NCBI RefSeq assembly: GCF_002911015.1
Contig: NZ_KZ626860.1
Location: 38,050-102,049, forward strand
DNA: 64,000 bases
Reading direction: 5' to 3'
From: Streptomyces populi
Lineage (GTDB): Bacteria > Actinomycetota > Actinomycetes > Streptomycetales > Streptomycetaceae
Both the position numbers and the translations under genes were made by a program. Shown here piece by piece: positions 24,739-33,337 of this stretch (the first letter of the stretch is position 1; every line of letters starts with the position of its first letter). A model generated the notes under the pieces. That model saw nothing but the letters and a program-made list of their open reading frames with translations, was not told where the DNA came from and made no database searches.

Positions 24739-25413
24739 ATGACGCAGTCGGCACCGTTCACCGCTCCCGTTGACATGGTCGTCTCCCGCATGCGCGCCCT
24801 GGACGCGAGGCTCCCCGAGCGCGACGGCCTCGCGGTCTTCAACCGCGTCTACCTCACGGTCACCGAGGAGTTCGGCCGTCTCCTGGACGCCGGGGCCTTC
24901 CCCGACCGCCGGGCCGCGACGACGCTGGACGTGCGGTTCGCGGAGCGCTACCTGACGGTGGCCGAGGAGGGCCGGGCGCCCGCGTGCTGGCGGCCGTTGC
25001 TGCGCTTCCGCCGCCATCCGGGGGTACGTCCCCTACAGTTCGCGCTCGCGGGCATCAACGCGCACATCGGGCACGACCTCGCGCTCGCCGTGGTGGACAG
25101 CTGCCGGTCGCTCGGCTGCGAACCGGCCGACCTGGAGGACGAGTTCGACCGGGTCGGCGACCTCCTGTCCGCACTGGAGGAACGCATCCGCGAAGAGCTG
25201 ATGCCGGGCCCCGACCTGCTCCAGATCGCCGATCCGCTCACCCATCTGCTCGGCTCCTGGAGTCTGGAGCGGGCCCGCGAGGCGACCTGGGCGGCGGCGC
25301 GGGCCCTGTGGGCGCTGCGCGGACTCCCCGGCCTGGCCGAGGAGTTCGGCGACCGCCTCGACGCCGCGGTGGGCCTGGCCGGCCGGATGCTGCTCACTCC
25401 CCTGCCGGACTGA
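24739..25413 (+). CDS. DUF5995-like conserved protein
   Basis: 224 aa from ATG 24739 (MTQSAPFTAPVDMVVSRMRA). Helical throughout, with TTLDVRFAERYLTVAEEG, WRPLLRFRRHPGVRPLQFAL and AGINAHIGHDLALAVVDSC, a pattern I associate with DUF5995 of actinobacteria. The conserved NAHIGHDL segment suggests a metal or heme-like site, but no function is known. The ribosome site is weak. No signal peptide. It stands between two unrelated genes in the same direction. Confidence 0.75.
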   Translation: MTQSAPFTAPVDMVVSRMRALDARLPERDGLAVFNRVYLTVTEEFGRLLDAGAFPDRRAATTLDVRFAERYLTVAEEGRAPACWRPLLRFRRHPGVRPLQFALAGINAHIGHDLALAVVDSCRSLGCEPADLEDEFDRVGDLLSALEERIREELMPGPDLLQIADPLTHLLGSWSLERAREATWAAARALWALRGLPGLAEEFGDRLDAAVGLAGRMLLTPLPD

Positions 25414-25505
25414 TCCGGCCACGCGTCGCGGTCCTCGCCGGAACATCCGGACGCTCACTGTACGTTGACACGTCGGCACACCCCGACGCGAAGGAGTGCA
25501 CAGGT

Positions 25506-26435
25506 ATGACGACGCGACTCGGCCTCACCCTCCCCCAGATGCGGCAGTACGACCTCGGACGGGACGTGCCCGACGTGGCGCGCGCCGCGGAGGCGATCGG
25601 GTACGACAGTCTGTGGGTCTTCGAGCGGGCCCTGTTCCCGGACCCCCCGACCCAGGGGCTGTACGGCGTCGAGGGGCTGGCCTGGCCGGACTCGTACCGG
25701 GCCGTCGCCGATCCGCTGGTCACCCTGACCCTGGCGGCCGCGGTCACCGGGCGCGCCGAACTCGGCACCAGCGTCCTGGTCGCGCCGCTGCACACGCCCT
25801 TCCAGCTCGCCAAGGCCCTCGCCTCGCTCGACGCGGCCAGCGGCGGCCGGGTCGTGGCGGGCCTCGGCACGGGCTGGTCGCTCGACGAGTACGCGGCGGC
25901 CTCCGCGCGGCCCTTCGAGGAGCGCGGCGCCGCCCTGGACGAGGTGATCGAGGTGTGCCGCGCCGTGTGGGGTCCGGACCCCGTGGTCCTCGACGGCACG
26001 CTCACCAAGGTCGCCTCGGCCGTGGTCGGCCCCAAGCCGGCCCGGCCGATCCCGATCCTGCTCGCCGCCAACACGGGCAAGGCTCGGCGCAGGCTCGTCG
26101 ACCACGCGGACGGCTGGATGCCGATCGGCATGGGGGCCGCCCGACTGGCCGCGCAATGGCGCGAGTTGCAGGACCTGGCGGCCGAGCGCGGGCGCACCCG
26201 GCCGATCCGGACCGTGCTGCGCACCAATCCGAGCTACACGCCCAAACCGCATATGGGCGAGGACCGCCAGCCCTTCCAGGGAGCCGTCGAGCAGATCGTG
26301 GAGGACCTGGTCGCCCACGCCGAGGTCGGCCTCGACGAGATCTTCCTCGATCTGCAGGGCGAGGTGCGGGACGCCGCGGAGCTGAAGGACGTGGCGGCCG
26401 AGGTGTACGAAGCGGCGCGGGCCGCCGGGGTGTGA
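25506..26435 (+). CDS. LLM-class F420-dependent oxidoreductase
   Basis: 309 aa from ATG 25506, with AAGGAG ten bases upstream. Luciferase-like (beta/alpha)8 fold: MTTRLGLTLPQMRQYDLGRD, ARAAEAIGYDSLWVFERALF, ELGTSVLVAPLHTPFQLAKA, and GRVVAGLGTGWSLDEYAA, the phosphate/cofactor-binding loop typical of F420 enzymes. Actinobacterial members use F420H2 for hydride transfer. Substrate unknown; no neighbouring pathway gene points to one. Confidence 0.88.
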   Translation: MTTRLGLTLPQMRQYDLGRDVPDVARAAEAIGYDSLWVFERALFPDPPTQGLYGVEGLAWPDSYRAVADPLVTLTLAAAVTGRAELGTSVLVAPLHTPFQLAKALASLDAASGGRVVAGLGTGWSLDEYAAASARPFEERGAALDEVIEVCRAVWGPDPVVLDGTLTKVASAVVGPKPARPIPILLAANTGKARRRLVDHADGWMPIGMGAARLAAQWRELQDLAAERGRTRPIRTVLRTNPSYTPKPHMGEDRQPFQGAVEQIVEDLVAHAEVGLDEIFLDLQGEVRDAAELKDVAAEVYEAARAAGV

Positions 26436-26463
26436 CCCGGCCGCCCGCGCCGCGGGACGAGGA

Positions 26464-28158
26464 TCAGTCCTCGGGCAGTTCCACCGGCGCGATGTCGTCG
26501 TAGACGTCGCCGGGCCCGGGGTTGGTCGGGTCGGTCGTCCCGCCGAGCTGGTGCATGACGCCCCAGACCGCGTTCAGCGCGGTCTGGACGGCGCCCTCGG
26601 CCCAGCCGGCCGTCCAGGAGATGTCGTCGCCCGCGAGGAAGATGCCCCGCTTGTCCTCGGGCAGCCGGTCCTGCATGAAGTGCGTGAACAGACGGCGCTG
26701 GTAGCGGTAGTGGCCCGGCAGGTTGGCCTTGAAGGCACCCATGAAGTAGGGCTCGTTCTCCCAGGACACGGTCACCGGGTTGCCGATGATGTGCTTCCGG
26801 ATGTCGACCTTCGGGTAGATCTCGCCGAGCGACTTCAGCATGACCTCCATGCGCTCGCCCGCGGACAGCGGCAGCCACTTCAGGCTGTCGTCGCACCACG
26901 TGTACGAGAGGCAGATGACGGCGGGCTTGTCCGGGCCGTCGTCGAGGAGGTAGGTGCCGCGCGTCATCCGGTCGGTGAGCGTCATCGACATGACGTCACG
27001 ACCGGTCTCCTCGTCCTTGTCCAGCCAGAACGGCCGGTCGACGGGCACGAAGAGCTTGCTCGACTCCATGTAGTGGGTGCGCTCGATCGCCGTCCAGTGG
27101 TCGATCGGGAAGAGCGAGTCGTCGCAGGCGACCTTGGAGAGCAGCATCCAGGACTGGGCGGTGAAGATCGCCGCCTTGTAGGTGCGGATGTCGCCGCTCG
27201 CGTCCGTCACCGTGATGCCGTTGCCCGCGGTGCGGTTCAGCCGGGTCACGGCCGGGCGCGGGGCCCCGTCGTGCAGCGAGGACAGCGAGGTGCCGTACGC
27301 CCAGTGCACGATCTTCTGCGGCTCGCGCTCCCACAGGCGCAGCGGGAGCTGCTGGGAGCCGCCGACGATGCCGCGGTGGTGGTCGTCGGCCTCGGTGTAG
27401 ACGACCCGCAGGATCTCCAGGATGGAGTTCGGGAAGTCGGTGTCCCAGCCGCCGGTGCCGAAGCCGACCTGGCCGAAGATCTCGCGGTGGCGGAAGGACT
27501 TGAAGGACTCCGAGTCGCACAGGAAGCCGTAGAAGGTCTGGTTGTCGAGCTTCTCGACGAGCTCGGACCAGATCTCCCGGATGCGCGGGACGTCGCGCTC
27601 CCGCATGGCCTGGTTCATGTCGGAGAAGTCGGCGCCGTCCTCGAGACAGGCGTTCCAGGCGTTCATCACGTCGCGGTAGACCTGCGGGAGGTCGTCGACG
27701 GAGGTCGCGTAGTGCGACTCGCCCTTGAGGTCGACGACCGTCGAGGGCGTCGACTCGGCGAGGGGGTTGGGGAACGGGCGGGTCTGGAGGCCGACCAGGT
27801 CGATGTAGTGCTGGAGGGCGGTGGAGGAGGGCGGGAAGCGCATCGCGCCCATCTCGGCGGTGAGCGAGGGGTCGCAGCCCTCGAAGCCGACCGTGCGCAG
27901 TCGGCCGCCGATCTCGTCGGCCTCGTAGACGACGGGCTTGAGGCCCATCTTCATCAGCTCGTACGCGGCCACGATGCCGGACAGTCCGCCGCCGATGACG
28001 GCGACCTCGGTGCCGTGCTCGGTGGCGGGTATCTGACCGAGGCCCGCGGGGTGCGCGAGGAAGTCGTCGTAGGCGTAGGGGAAGTCCGGGCCGAACATGG
28101 TGATCGGCGGCTGCTGCACGTCGGCGTGCTGGACGGCGTTGGGCACGGTGGACGTCAT
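26464..28158 (-). CDS. davB: L-lysine 2-monooxygenase (flavin amine oxidase family)
   Basis: Converts L-lysine with O2 to 5-aminovaleramide. 564 aa from ATG 28158, with AAGGAG upstream. The opening PPITMFGPDFPYAYDDFLAH and LAHPAGLGQIPA closely follow Pseudomonas DavB as I remember it. VAVIGGGLSGIVAAYELMK is the FAD dinucleotide motif, and EMGAMRFPPSSTALQHYIDL, GQVGFGTGGWDTDFPNSILE and FLAGDDISWTAGWAEGAVQT complete the amine-oxidase FAD site. A related tryptophan or phenylalanine 2-monooxygenase is the alternative, but the partner amidase matches DavA. Second gene after davA, 80 bp apart. Confidence 0.82.
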   Translation of the reverse strand: MTSTVPNAVQHADVQQPPITMFGPDFPYAYDDFLAHPAGLGQIPATEHGTEVAVIGGGLSGIVAAYELMKMGLKPVVYEADEIGGRLRTVGFEGCDPSLTAEMGAMRFPPSSTALQHYIDLVGLQTRPFPNPLAESTPSTVVDLKGESHYATSVDDLPQVYRDVMNAWNACLEDGADFSDMNQAMRERDVPRIREIWSELVEKLDNQTFYGFLCDSESFKSFRHREIFGQVGFGTGGWDTDFPNSILEILRVVYTEADDHHRGIVGGSQQLPLRLWEREPQKIVHWAYGTSLSSLHDGAPRPAVTRLNRTAGNGITVTDASGDIRTYKAAIFTAQSWMLLSKVACDDSLFPIDHWTAIERTHYMESSKLFVPVDRPFWLDKDEETGRDVMSMTLTDRMTRGTYLLDDGPDKPAVICLSYTWCDDSLKWLPLSAGERMEVMLKSLGEIYPKVDIRKHIIGNPVTVSWENEPYFMGAFKANLPGHYRYQRRLFTHFMQDRLPEDKRGIFLAGDDISWTAGWAEGAVQTALNAVWGVMHQLGGTTDPTNPGPGDVYDDIAPVELPED

Positions 28159-28238
28159 GGGGTACGGACTCCTTGCGCGAAAACTGGTGAGGGGGAGGCT
28201 GTGCGGACCGGTCCGGGGGGTGCGGGCCGGGCGGAGGA

Positions 28239-29036
28239 TCAGACGAGGGACCCGTAGAGGCCGGGGCGGCGGTCCTTCAGGTACGGGTTCGTCTCGCGCG
28301 AGGCGGCCAGCAGGACCGGGTCGGCGTCCGCCAGGACCAGTTCCTCGCCACGGCCGGCGCGGGCCCGGGCGACGCCGTCGGGGCCGGCCAGTGTGGACAG
28401 TCCGACGAACTCGAACTCCCCTTCAGGACCGGTGCGGTTGACGTAGGCGACGTACATCTGGTTCTCGAAGGCGCGCACCGGGACGACGGACTCGGCGACG
28501 AACTGGAACGGGTGCATCTGCGCGGTCGGCACGAGCAGCAGGTCGGTGCCGGCGAGGGCGTGCGCCCGGACGTTCTCCGGGAACTCGACGTCGTAGCAGA
28601 TCATGAGGCCGACCCGCAGACCGTTCAGGTCCGCCTGCACGACGGGCTGGTCGCCGGGCGTGAAGTGGTCGTGCTCGAAGCAGCCGAAGAGGTGGGTCTT
28701 GCGGTAGTTCGCGAGGCGGGTGCCGTCGGCGGAGATCAGCTGCACGGAGTTGAAGACCGCCGCGCCGCCGTCCGCCGCGCGCTCGGGGTAGCCGTAGGCG
28801 ACGGCGACGCCGTGCCGGCCGGCGATCTCGGCCACCGCGTCGGCGGAGTCGCCGTCGGCCGGCTCGGCGAGGCGCGCGATGTCGTCGCCGATGGCGTAGC
28901 CGGTCAGGAACATCTCCGACGTCACGATCAGCCCGGCTCCCGCTGCGGCGGCGCGGCCCGCGGCCTCGTCGAGCACCTTGAGGTTCTCGACGACCGAGCC
29001 GGGGCGGCCGGAGCTCTGGAGCAGGGCTGTGCGCAT
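28239..29036 (-). CDS. davA: 5-aminovaleramidase (nitrilase superfamily)
   Basis: Hydrolyses 5-aminovaleramide to 5-aminovalerate. 265 aa from ATG 29036, with GGAG eight bases upstream. The nitrilase triad is visible: Glu in VTSEMFLTGYAIGDD, Lys in NYRKTHLFGCFEHDHFTPGD, Cys in VGLMICYDVEFPENVRAHAL. Segments YGYPERA, FNSVQLISADG and NYRKTHLFG follow Pseudomonas DavA. Together with davB it forms the first two steps of the aminovalerate route of lysine catabolism; the following transaminase and dehydrogenase (davT, davD) are not in this window. The upstream region carries repeated GTTGCGC boxes. Confidence 0.85.
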   Translation of the reverse strand: MRTALLQSSGRPGSVVENLKVLDEAAGRAAAAGAGLIVTSEMFLTGYAIGDDIARLAEPADGDSADAVAEIAGRHGVAVAYGYPERAADGGAAVFNSVQLISADGTRLANYRKTHLFGCFEHDHFTPGDQPVVQADLNGLRVGLMICYDVEFPENVRAHALAGTDLLLVPTAQMHPFQFVAESVVPVRAFENQMYVAYVNRTGPEGEFEFVGLSTLAGPDGVARARAGRGEELVLADADPVLLAASRETNPYLKDRRPGLYGSLV

Positions 29037-29118
29037 GCGGGTTCTCCACCGGTACGAGGGGGGTTCGGGGGCCAGATAGACGGTACGGTCGGCCGGCTCG
29101 GGGGGACAAGAAGGACCC

Positions 29119-29178
29119 GTTGCGCGCAACTGGACGATTCGTTGCGCGCGCACGACTCCCGGCGGCGATTCGTTGCGC
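29119..29178. promoter_or_regulatory. GTTGCGC box array upstream of davA (candidate Lrp site)
   Basis: Three boxes: the perfect palindrome GTTGCGCGCAAC (29119-29130), then GATTCGTTGCGC at 29136-29147 and again, identical, at 29167-29178. The core starts are 22 and 31 bp apart, that is two and three helical turns, as expected for an Lrp/AsnC multimer. The same core occurs upstream of the permease-lrp operon (35578-35639). Confidence 0.6.
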
Positions 29179-29373
29179 ACCCCTCACGGACCCCGAACCC
29201 GGCCCCGGACCCGGGAGACGCAGGTCACAGGCGGGTTCGACCACCCTCGGACACGACGGGGGACGAACGAGGCGGAGACCTCACGGAGGCGAGGCACCAG
29301 GACGGGGCCGGCGGCCGCGATCGGGGGCGGATGCCCGACGACCGCGGTCGGGGGACGGTGGATACCCGGCGGC

Positions 29374-29526
29374 CGGGCCGCGCGGGCAGGATCCCGGCAC
29401 CACCGTCACGGGGGCAGAAGACGCCTGGCGGGCGGGCCGCGCGGGCAGGATCCCGGCACCACCCTCGCGGGAGAGGCAGAGGGCGCCCGGCGGTCACGGC
29501 CACGCGAGGCAGAGGGCGCCCGGCGG
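29374..29526. repeat. GC-rich interspersed direct repeats
   Basis: A 31-bp sequence is repeated exactly at 29374-29404 and 29433-29463 (period 59; core GCAGGATCCCGGCACCACC). A different 21-bp sequence is repeated exactly at 29473-29493 and 29506-29526 (period 33; core GAGGCAGAGGGCGCCCGG). Further degenerate copies extend to about 29600. The 600-bp gap 29037-29636 contains only these repeats and the davA boxes; I find no gene in it. Confidence 0.8.
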
Positions 29527-29636
29527 GCGGGACGCCCTGCGTCACAGTCGCGGAGGGCGGTGGACGCCCGGTGTCACGGGCGCGCAGGGTCGTGGTGCCT
29601 GCCCGCTGTGGTCCCGCACCTCACGGTCCCGCGCGT

Positions 29637-30023
29637 TCACAGCTCGCGCAGCCGCTCCACGATCTCGCGCAGCAGTTCCGGGTCGGCCGCCGGAGAGCCG
29701 TCCGGCGGGCGGTACGGCTCGTCGATGCTCAGCAGACCGGCCTCGGCCAGGTCGCCCAGCAGGACGCGCACGACGGTCAGCGGCAGGTCGGCGTCCGCGG
29801 CGAGCTCCACGACCGGGCGGGGACCGCGGCGGGCCAGATCGAGCAGCGCGGCCGCCGCGTGGTCGAGACCGGGCGGCCCGGCGTCCGCCTCCAGGACCGT
29901 GACCCGCGACATCAGATCGATGACGTGCCGGTCCGAGGGCCGGGTCCGGCCCCCGGTGACGGTGTAGGGCCGCACCATCGGCCCGGTCTCGTCCTCGTAC
30001 CAGTGCTCGTGCTCGTCGGTCAC
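29637..30023 (-). CDS. cvnC: DUF742 conservon protein (CvnC-like)
   Basis: 128 aa from GTG 30023. It shows the DUF742 pattern MVRPYTVTGGRTRPSDRHVI near the N terminus, and a winged-helix-like middle (VVELAADADLPLTVVRVLLG; DLAEAGLLSI). Conservon proteins form a membrane complex resembling eukaryotic G-protein signalling; CvnC is a small acidic partner. It follows cvnB by 7 bp. The fourth gene, cvnD (Ras-like GTPase), which normally comes next, is absent; a repeat-rich gap is there instead. Confidence 0.88.
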   Translation of the reverse strand: MTDEHEHWYEDETGPMVRPYTVTGGRTRPSDRHVIDLMSRVTVLEADAGPPGLDHAAAALLDLARRGPRPVVELAADADLPLTVVRVLLGDLAEAGLLSIDEPYRPPDGSPAADPELLREIVERLREL

Positions 30024-30030
30024 GGCCGGA

Positions 30031-30534
30031 TCAGAGGCCCGCGGGGTCAGCCGCCGAACGTACGGCGGCGGCCATGTGGCGGCCGACGCGGCGGACGAGC
30101 AGTGCCATCTCGTGGGCGAGCTGTCCGACGTCCGTCTGCACCTCGCTGAGCACGGCGAGCCGGCTGCCGTCGCCCGCCGGAGTGATGAAGAGGTAGGCGT
30201 CGTCGAGCATCACCATGGTCTGGCGCACCCCGCCCGCGGCGAAGCGCTCGCCCACCGAGCGGGCGAGGCCGTGGAAGCCCGAGCAGACCGCCGCGAGGTG
30301 TTCGACGTCCCGTCTGCGCATGCCGTCCGAGCAGCTCAGCGGGAGGCCGTCGGCGGTGAGGAGCACGGCCTGGCGGACGTGATCGGTCCTGGCCACGAGG
30401 TCGTCGAGCAGCCACCCGAGATCGGTGCCGGGCCGGCCGGCGTCGTCCCCGGAGTCGTGGGCGGTGCCCGCGGGCTCCGGGTGGCGGTCCTCCAGGGGCT
30501 GGGCGGGGTGCTCTGGGAGCTGGTCAGGGCGCAT
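30031..30534 (-). CDS. cvnB: Roadblock/LC7-domain conservon protein (CvnB-like)
   Basis: 167 aa from ATG 30534. After a 45-residue charged N terminus the roadblock fold appears: LGWLLDDLVARTDHVRQAVL, LTADGLPLSCSDGM, VEHLAAVCSGFHGLARSVGE, MVMLDDAYLFITPAGDGSRL. Roadblock proteins bind small GTPases of the MglA/CvnD type. Its first 11 bp overlap the end of cvnA. A reading from further upstream (30735) is the wrong-frame shadow of cvnA. Confidence 0.9.
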   Translation of the reverse strand: MRPDQLPEHPAQPLEDRHPEPAGTAHDSGDDAGRPGTDLGWLLDDLVARTDHVRQAVLLTADGLPLSCSDGMRRRDVEHLAAVCSGFHGLARSVGERFAAGGVRQTMVMLDDAYLFITPAGDGSRLAVLSEVQTDVGQLAHEMALLVRRVGRHMAAAVRSAADPAGL

Positions 30535-32839
30535 CGTCGGCGTCCGTCCCTTCCTCGGTGTCGGTTCGCTGCGCGGGCCCGGGCCGCGCGGAGCCCTGCC
30601 CGCCGGCCTCCGGCTGTGCGGGCAGGCCCTTGCGGCCTCGGTCGAGGCCGCGCTGGAAGGCTCCGAAGACCGCGCGCATCTCCTCCGGCGTGATCTCACG
30701 CTCCGGCGGCTCGTCGGCCGCCGGTGCCGGGTCACGCAGTTCCGGGGCGAGGGCCCGCTGACGGACCCGGGTGGGCAGCGCGGGCGGTTCCGGAGCCGGG
30801 GCCTCCGGCGGTACGGGGCCGGTCCCGCGCTCCTCGGCCGTCTTCCGCCGCGCCGGGAGGACCGCGGTGGCGGTCCGCGTGGGCAGGACCGCGGGAGCCG
30901 TGTCGGCCACCACCGCCGGGGGCGTGGTCTCCACCGGGGCGAGGACCGTCTCCGGCAGCAGGACCACCGCCGTCGTACCGCCGTACGGCGAGCGGCACAG
31001 CGTGACCTTGATGCCGTGCCGCGCGGCGAGCCGCCCCACCACGTACAGCCCGAGCCGGTCGTGCCGGGTCGGGTCGAAGTCCTCCGGCGTGGTGAGGGTG
31101 CGGTGGGCCTCGTCGATCTGGTCGGGCTCGAGGCCGAGACCCCGGTCGTCGATCTCCAGGACGAACCCGCTCCCGGCCCGCCCGGTACGCAGGGTGACCT
31201 GGGTGCGGGGCGGCGAGAAGACGGTGGCGTTCTCGACGAGTTCGGCGATCAGGTGGACGACGTCGGCGACCGCGTCCGCCGCGACGCCCACCTCGGGCAT
31301 CGGCGGGACCACGACGCGCGTGTACTGCTCGATCTCGCTCACCGCGGAGGCCACGACCTCGGCGAGGGGCACCGGCCGCCGCCAACGGCGGCCCGGGGCC
31401 GAGCCGGAGAGGATGATCAGGCTCTCCGCGTGGCGCCGCATGCGGGTGGTGAGGTGATCGATCCGGAAGAGGTCGTCCAGGACGTCCGGGTCGTCGGTAC
31501 GCCGCTCCAGCGTGTCGACGAGCTTGAGCTGGCGGTGGACGAGCGCCTGGTTGCGACGGGCGATGTTCAGGAGCACCGCGAACAGTCCGCGGCGCAGGGT
31601 CGCCTGTTTGACGGCGGCCTCGACGGCGGCGAGCCGGGCGGTGTTGAAGGACCGGCCGACCTGACCGATCTCGTCGGCCACCGCCTCCATGTCCGCCAGC
31701 GGTGGTGCCTCCGCGGCCGCGTCGACCTCCTCACCTGCGCTCAACCGCTGCATGACGTGCGGAAGCTGACGGTTGGTCAGTAGGTCGGCGGCGTCGCGCA
31801 GCGACTCCAGGCGGCGCGAGATGCGCCGGGCGCCGCGCACCGCGAACCAGAGGGACAGCCCGACGGCCGCCAGTCCGAGCACACCGACGATCGCGGCCTT
31901 GGTGAGCTCCCGGTAGGCGAACGCCCGCCCGCGGGCACCGGAGTTGATCGCGGACCGGGTGCACAGCTGCATGTACCGCTTGACGGCACGGTCGCTGGTG
32001 GTGCGCCAGGATCCGGCCGCGACGGCCTCGCCCGCCCGCTGCGCGCCCGCCCGCAGCAGGGCGTCCTCGTCCCGGGTCAGTTCCCGGTGGAGGTCGTCGC
32101 GCTGGAAGGCCTCGAAGAGGGCGCGGGAGTCGGCCGGCAGGTCGGGCACGTAGGTCCGCTCGAAGACCCGGCGGTCCTCGATGGTCGCGGTGAGGGTGTC
32201 GTACTGGGGGTCGGTGAGGGCGCCGGCGGCCCGCGCCCCGGCGACGAGCGCGTCCTCGCGCGACACGAACTCCCGTACCCGCACCAGTTCGACGACGACC
32301 TGCGCCTCACGGGCCAGCTGTCCCGCCTGGAGTGCCGTGAGCGCGGACTCGACGTCGAATCCCGGTTCCACCAGGGTGCTGTATTCGGCCACGGCGCGGT
32401 CCCAGGTGACGTCGCGGGACAGCACCCGGCCGCGCAGACCCTCCAGCTCGCCGACGGAGTCGAGCATGACGTCGAGCGCCTGCCGCTGGTGGCCGGAGAG
32501 CCGGCTCCGGTCCCCGTTCCGGACGGCCGCGCGCAGCGCGGTCACGGCGCGGTCGGTGCGGCGCTCCTGGGCCAGCAGTTCGACGCCCGGCCGTGTTCCG
32601 CGCTTGGCGCCCAAGTATGCGGCGGCGAGGCGCCGTTCTATCTGGATCTGGCCGATCGCCGTGTCGACCGGGGTGCCGAAGTCGTTGTAGACGCCCTCGA
32701 GGCGGACGAGCGCGCGCAGTTCGCCGGTGACGGACACCATGGCGAAGCTCCACAGCGTCATGAGGGCGATCACCGGAGCGATCGAGAGGGCCACGATCCG
32801 CGAACGGACCGTGGGCGTACGGCCGAAGGGCCAGCGCAT
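30524..32839 (-). CDS. cvnA: Conservon sensor kinase-like protein with nitrate/sulfonate-sensing domain (CvnA-like)
   Basis: 771 aa. Transmembrane helix 1 is at about residues 15-35 (IVALSIAPVIALMTLWSFAM). An extracytoplasmic nitrate/sulfonate-type helical sensor follows to about residue 300, then helix 2 (AIVGVLGLAAVGLSLWFAV), a HAMP-like linker and a HATPase_c domain: HLIAELVENATVFSPP (N box), EIDDRGLGLEPDQIDEAH (G1), LGLYVVGRLAARHGIKV (G2). The phosphorylated His box is poorly conserved, as in other conservon kinases. The C-terminal 150 residues are Pro/Ala-rich and disordered. First gene of cvnABC. Confidence 0.9.
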   Translation of the reverse strand: MRWPFGRTPTVRSRIVALSIAPVIALMTLWSFAMVSVTGELRALVRLEGVYNDFGTPVDTAIGQIQIERRLAAAYLGAKRGTRPGVELLAQERRTDRAVTALRAAVRNGDRSRLSGHQRQALDVMLDSVGELEGLRGRVLSRDVTWDRAVAEYSTLVEPGFDVESALTALQAGQLAREAQVVVELVRVREFVSREDALVAGARAAGALTDPQYDTLTATIEDRRVFERTYVPDLPADSRALFEAFQRDDLHRELTRDEDALLRAGAQRAGEAVAAGSWRTTSDRAVKRYMQLCTRSAINSGARGRAFAYRELTKAAIVGVLGLAAVGLSLWFAVRGARRISRRLESLRDAADLLTNRQLPHVMQRLSAGEEVDAAAEAPPLADMEAVADEIGQVGRSFNTARLAAVEAAVKQATLRRGLFAVLLNIARRNQALVHRQLKLVDTLERRTDDPDVLDDLFRIDHLTTRMRRHAESLIILSGSAPGRRWRRPVPLAEVVASAVSEIEQYTRVVVPPMPEVGVAADAVADVVHLIAELVENATVFSPPRTQVTLRTGRAGSGFVLEIDDRGLGLEPDQIDEAHRTLTTPEDFDPTRHDRLGLYVVGRLAARHGIKVTLCRSPYGGTTAVVLLPETVLAPVETTPPAVVADTAPAVLPTRTATAVLPARRKTAEERGTGPVPPEAPAPEPPALPTRVRQRALAPELRDPAPAADEPPEREITPEEMRAVFGAFQRGLDRGRKGLPAQPEAGGQGSARPGPAQRTDTEEGTDADDAP

Positions 32840-32933
32840 GATCTCCCCAGGACGACGGGACTACGGGACGGTCGGGTGGCCGGGTGACGGTCGTGACCCA
32901 TCAGGTGTTACTCGCGGGTAGCGATCGTGGCTC

Positions 32934-32963
32934 AAAGTAGCGGATGGCCGGCCCGGACCGCAA
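32934..32963 (-). promoter_or_regulatory. Candidate promoter of cvnABC
   Basis: On the minus strand TTGCGG (32958-32963) is 18 bp from TACTTT (32934-32939), about 95 bp upstream of the cvnA start. The -35 is a weak match. Confidence 0.35.
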
Positions 32964-33017
32964 TGGCTTGGACTGACTCATCGTTCAACAAAATGGCACG
33001 TCACGGCACGGTCCCGA

Positions 33018-33206
33018 TCATCGGCCGCCGTCGGACAGGGCGAAGACGGTGACGACCGCGGCGTGGTCGGAGGGCCAGTCGTCGCCCGCGACCTCCGGCC
33101 AGGGCCGCGGGGTGCCGACGCCCGGGGTGCGGGAGTCGAGGACGGTCAGGCCCCGGCGGAGGACGCCGTCCGCCTCCGACTCCCGGAAAGGACACCGGTG
33201 CTGCAC
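33018..33206 (-). pseudogene. Possible 3' remnant of an endonuclease/exonuclease/phosphatase-family gene
   Basis: The minus-strand frame reads FRESEADGVLRRGLTVLDSR, then RPWPEVAGDDWPSDHAAVVT and ends FALSDGG. The closing PSDHAAVV is the usual C-terminal motif of EEP-fold enzymes (SDHxPV). Only about 60 codons remain; no N-terminal domain or start is found upstream, where the frame falls into repeat sequence. Called tentatively as a gene fragment. The gap 32840-33445 otherwise holds a long palindrome and hairpins. Confidence 0.35.
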
Positions 33207-33300
33207 GTGCTGCGGGTGCGCGGCCTGGACGGCGACCCGGTGCTGCCGGCTCGATCGGCAACAACGCCCTGGCGAGAAAGACGGCCGAGTAGCCGCCGGT

Positions 33301-33325
33301 CAGTGACACGGGCCCCGTGTCACTG
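33301..33325. repeat. Near-perfect 25-bp palindrome
   Basis: CAGTGACACGGG (33301-33312), one base, then CCCGTGTCACTG (33314-33325). The 12-bp arms are too closely spaced for a normal hairpin loop, so it may act as a DNA site or as the edge of the neighbouring dispersed repeat. Confidence 0.7.
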
Positions 33326-33337
33326 CCGGGCGCCGGA

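Noticed and set aside
29374..29526. Insertion sequence or integrated element ends
   Set aside because: Repeats are direct, short and without a transposase, integrase or terminal inverted repeats.
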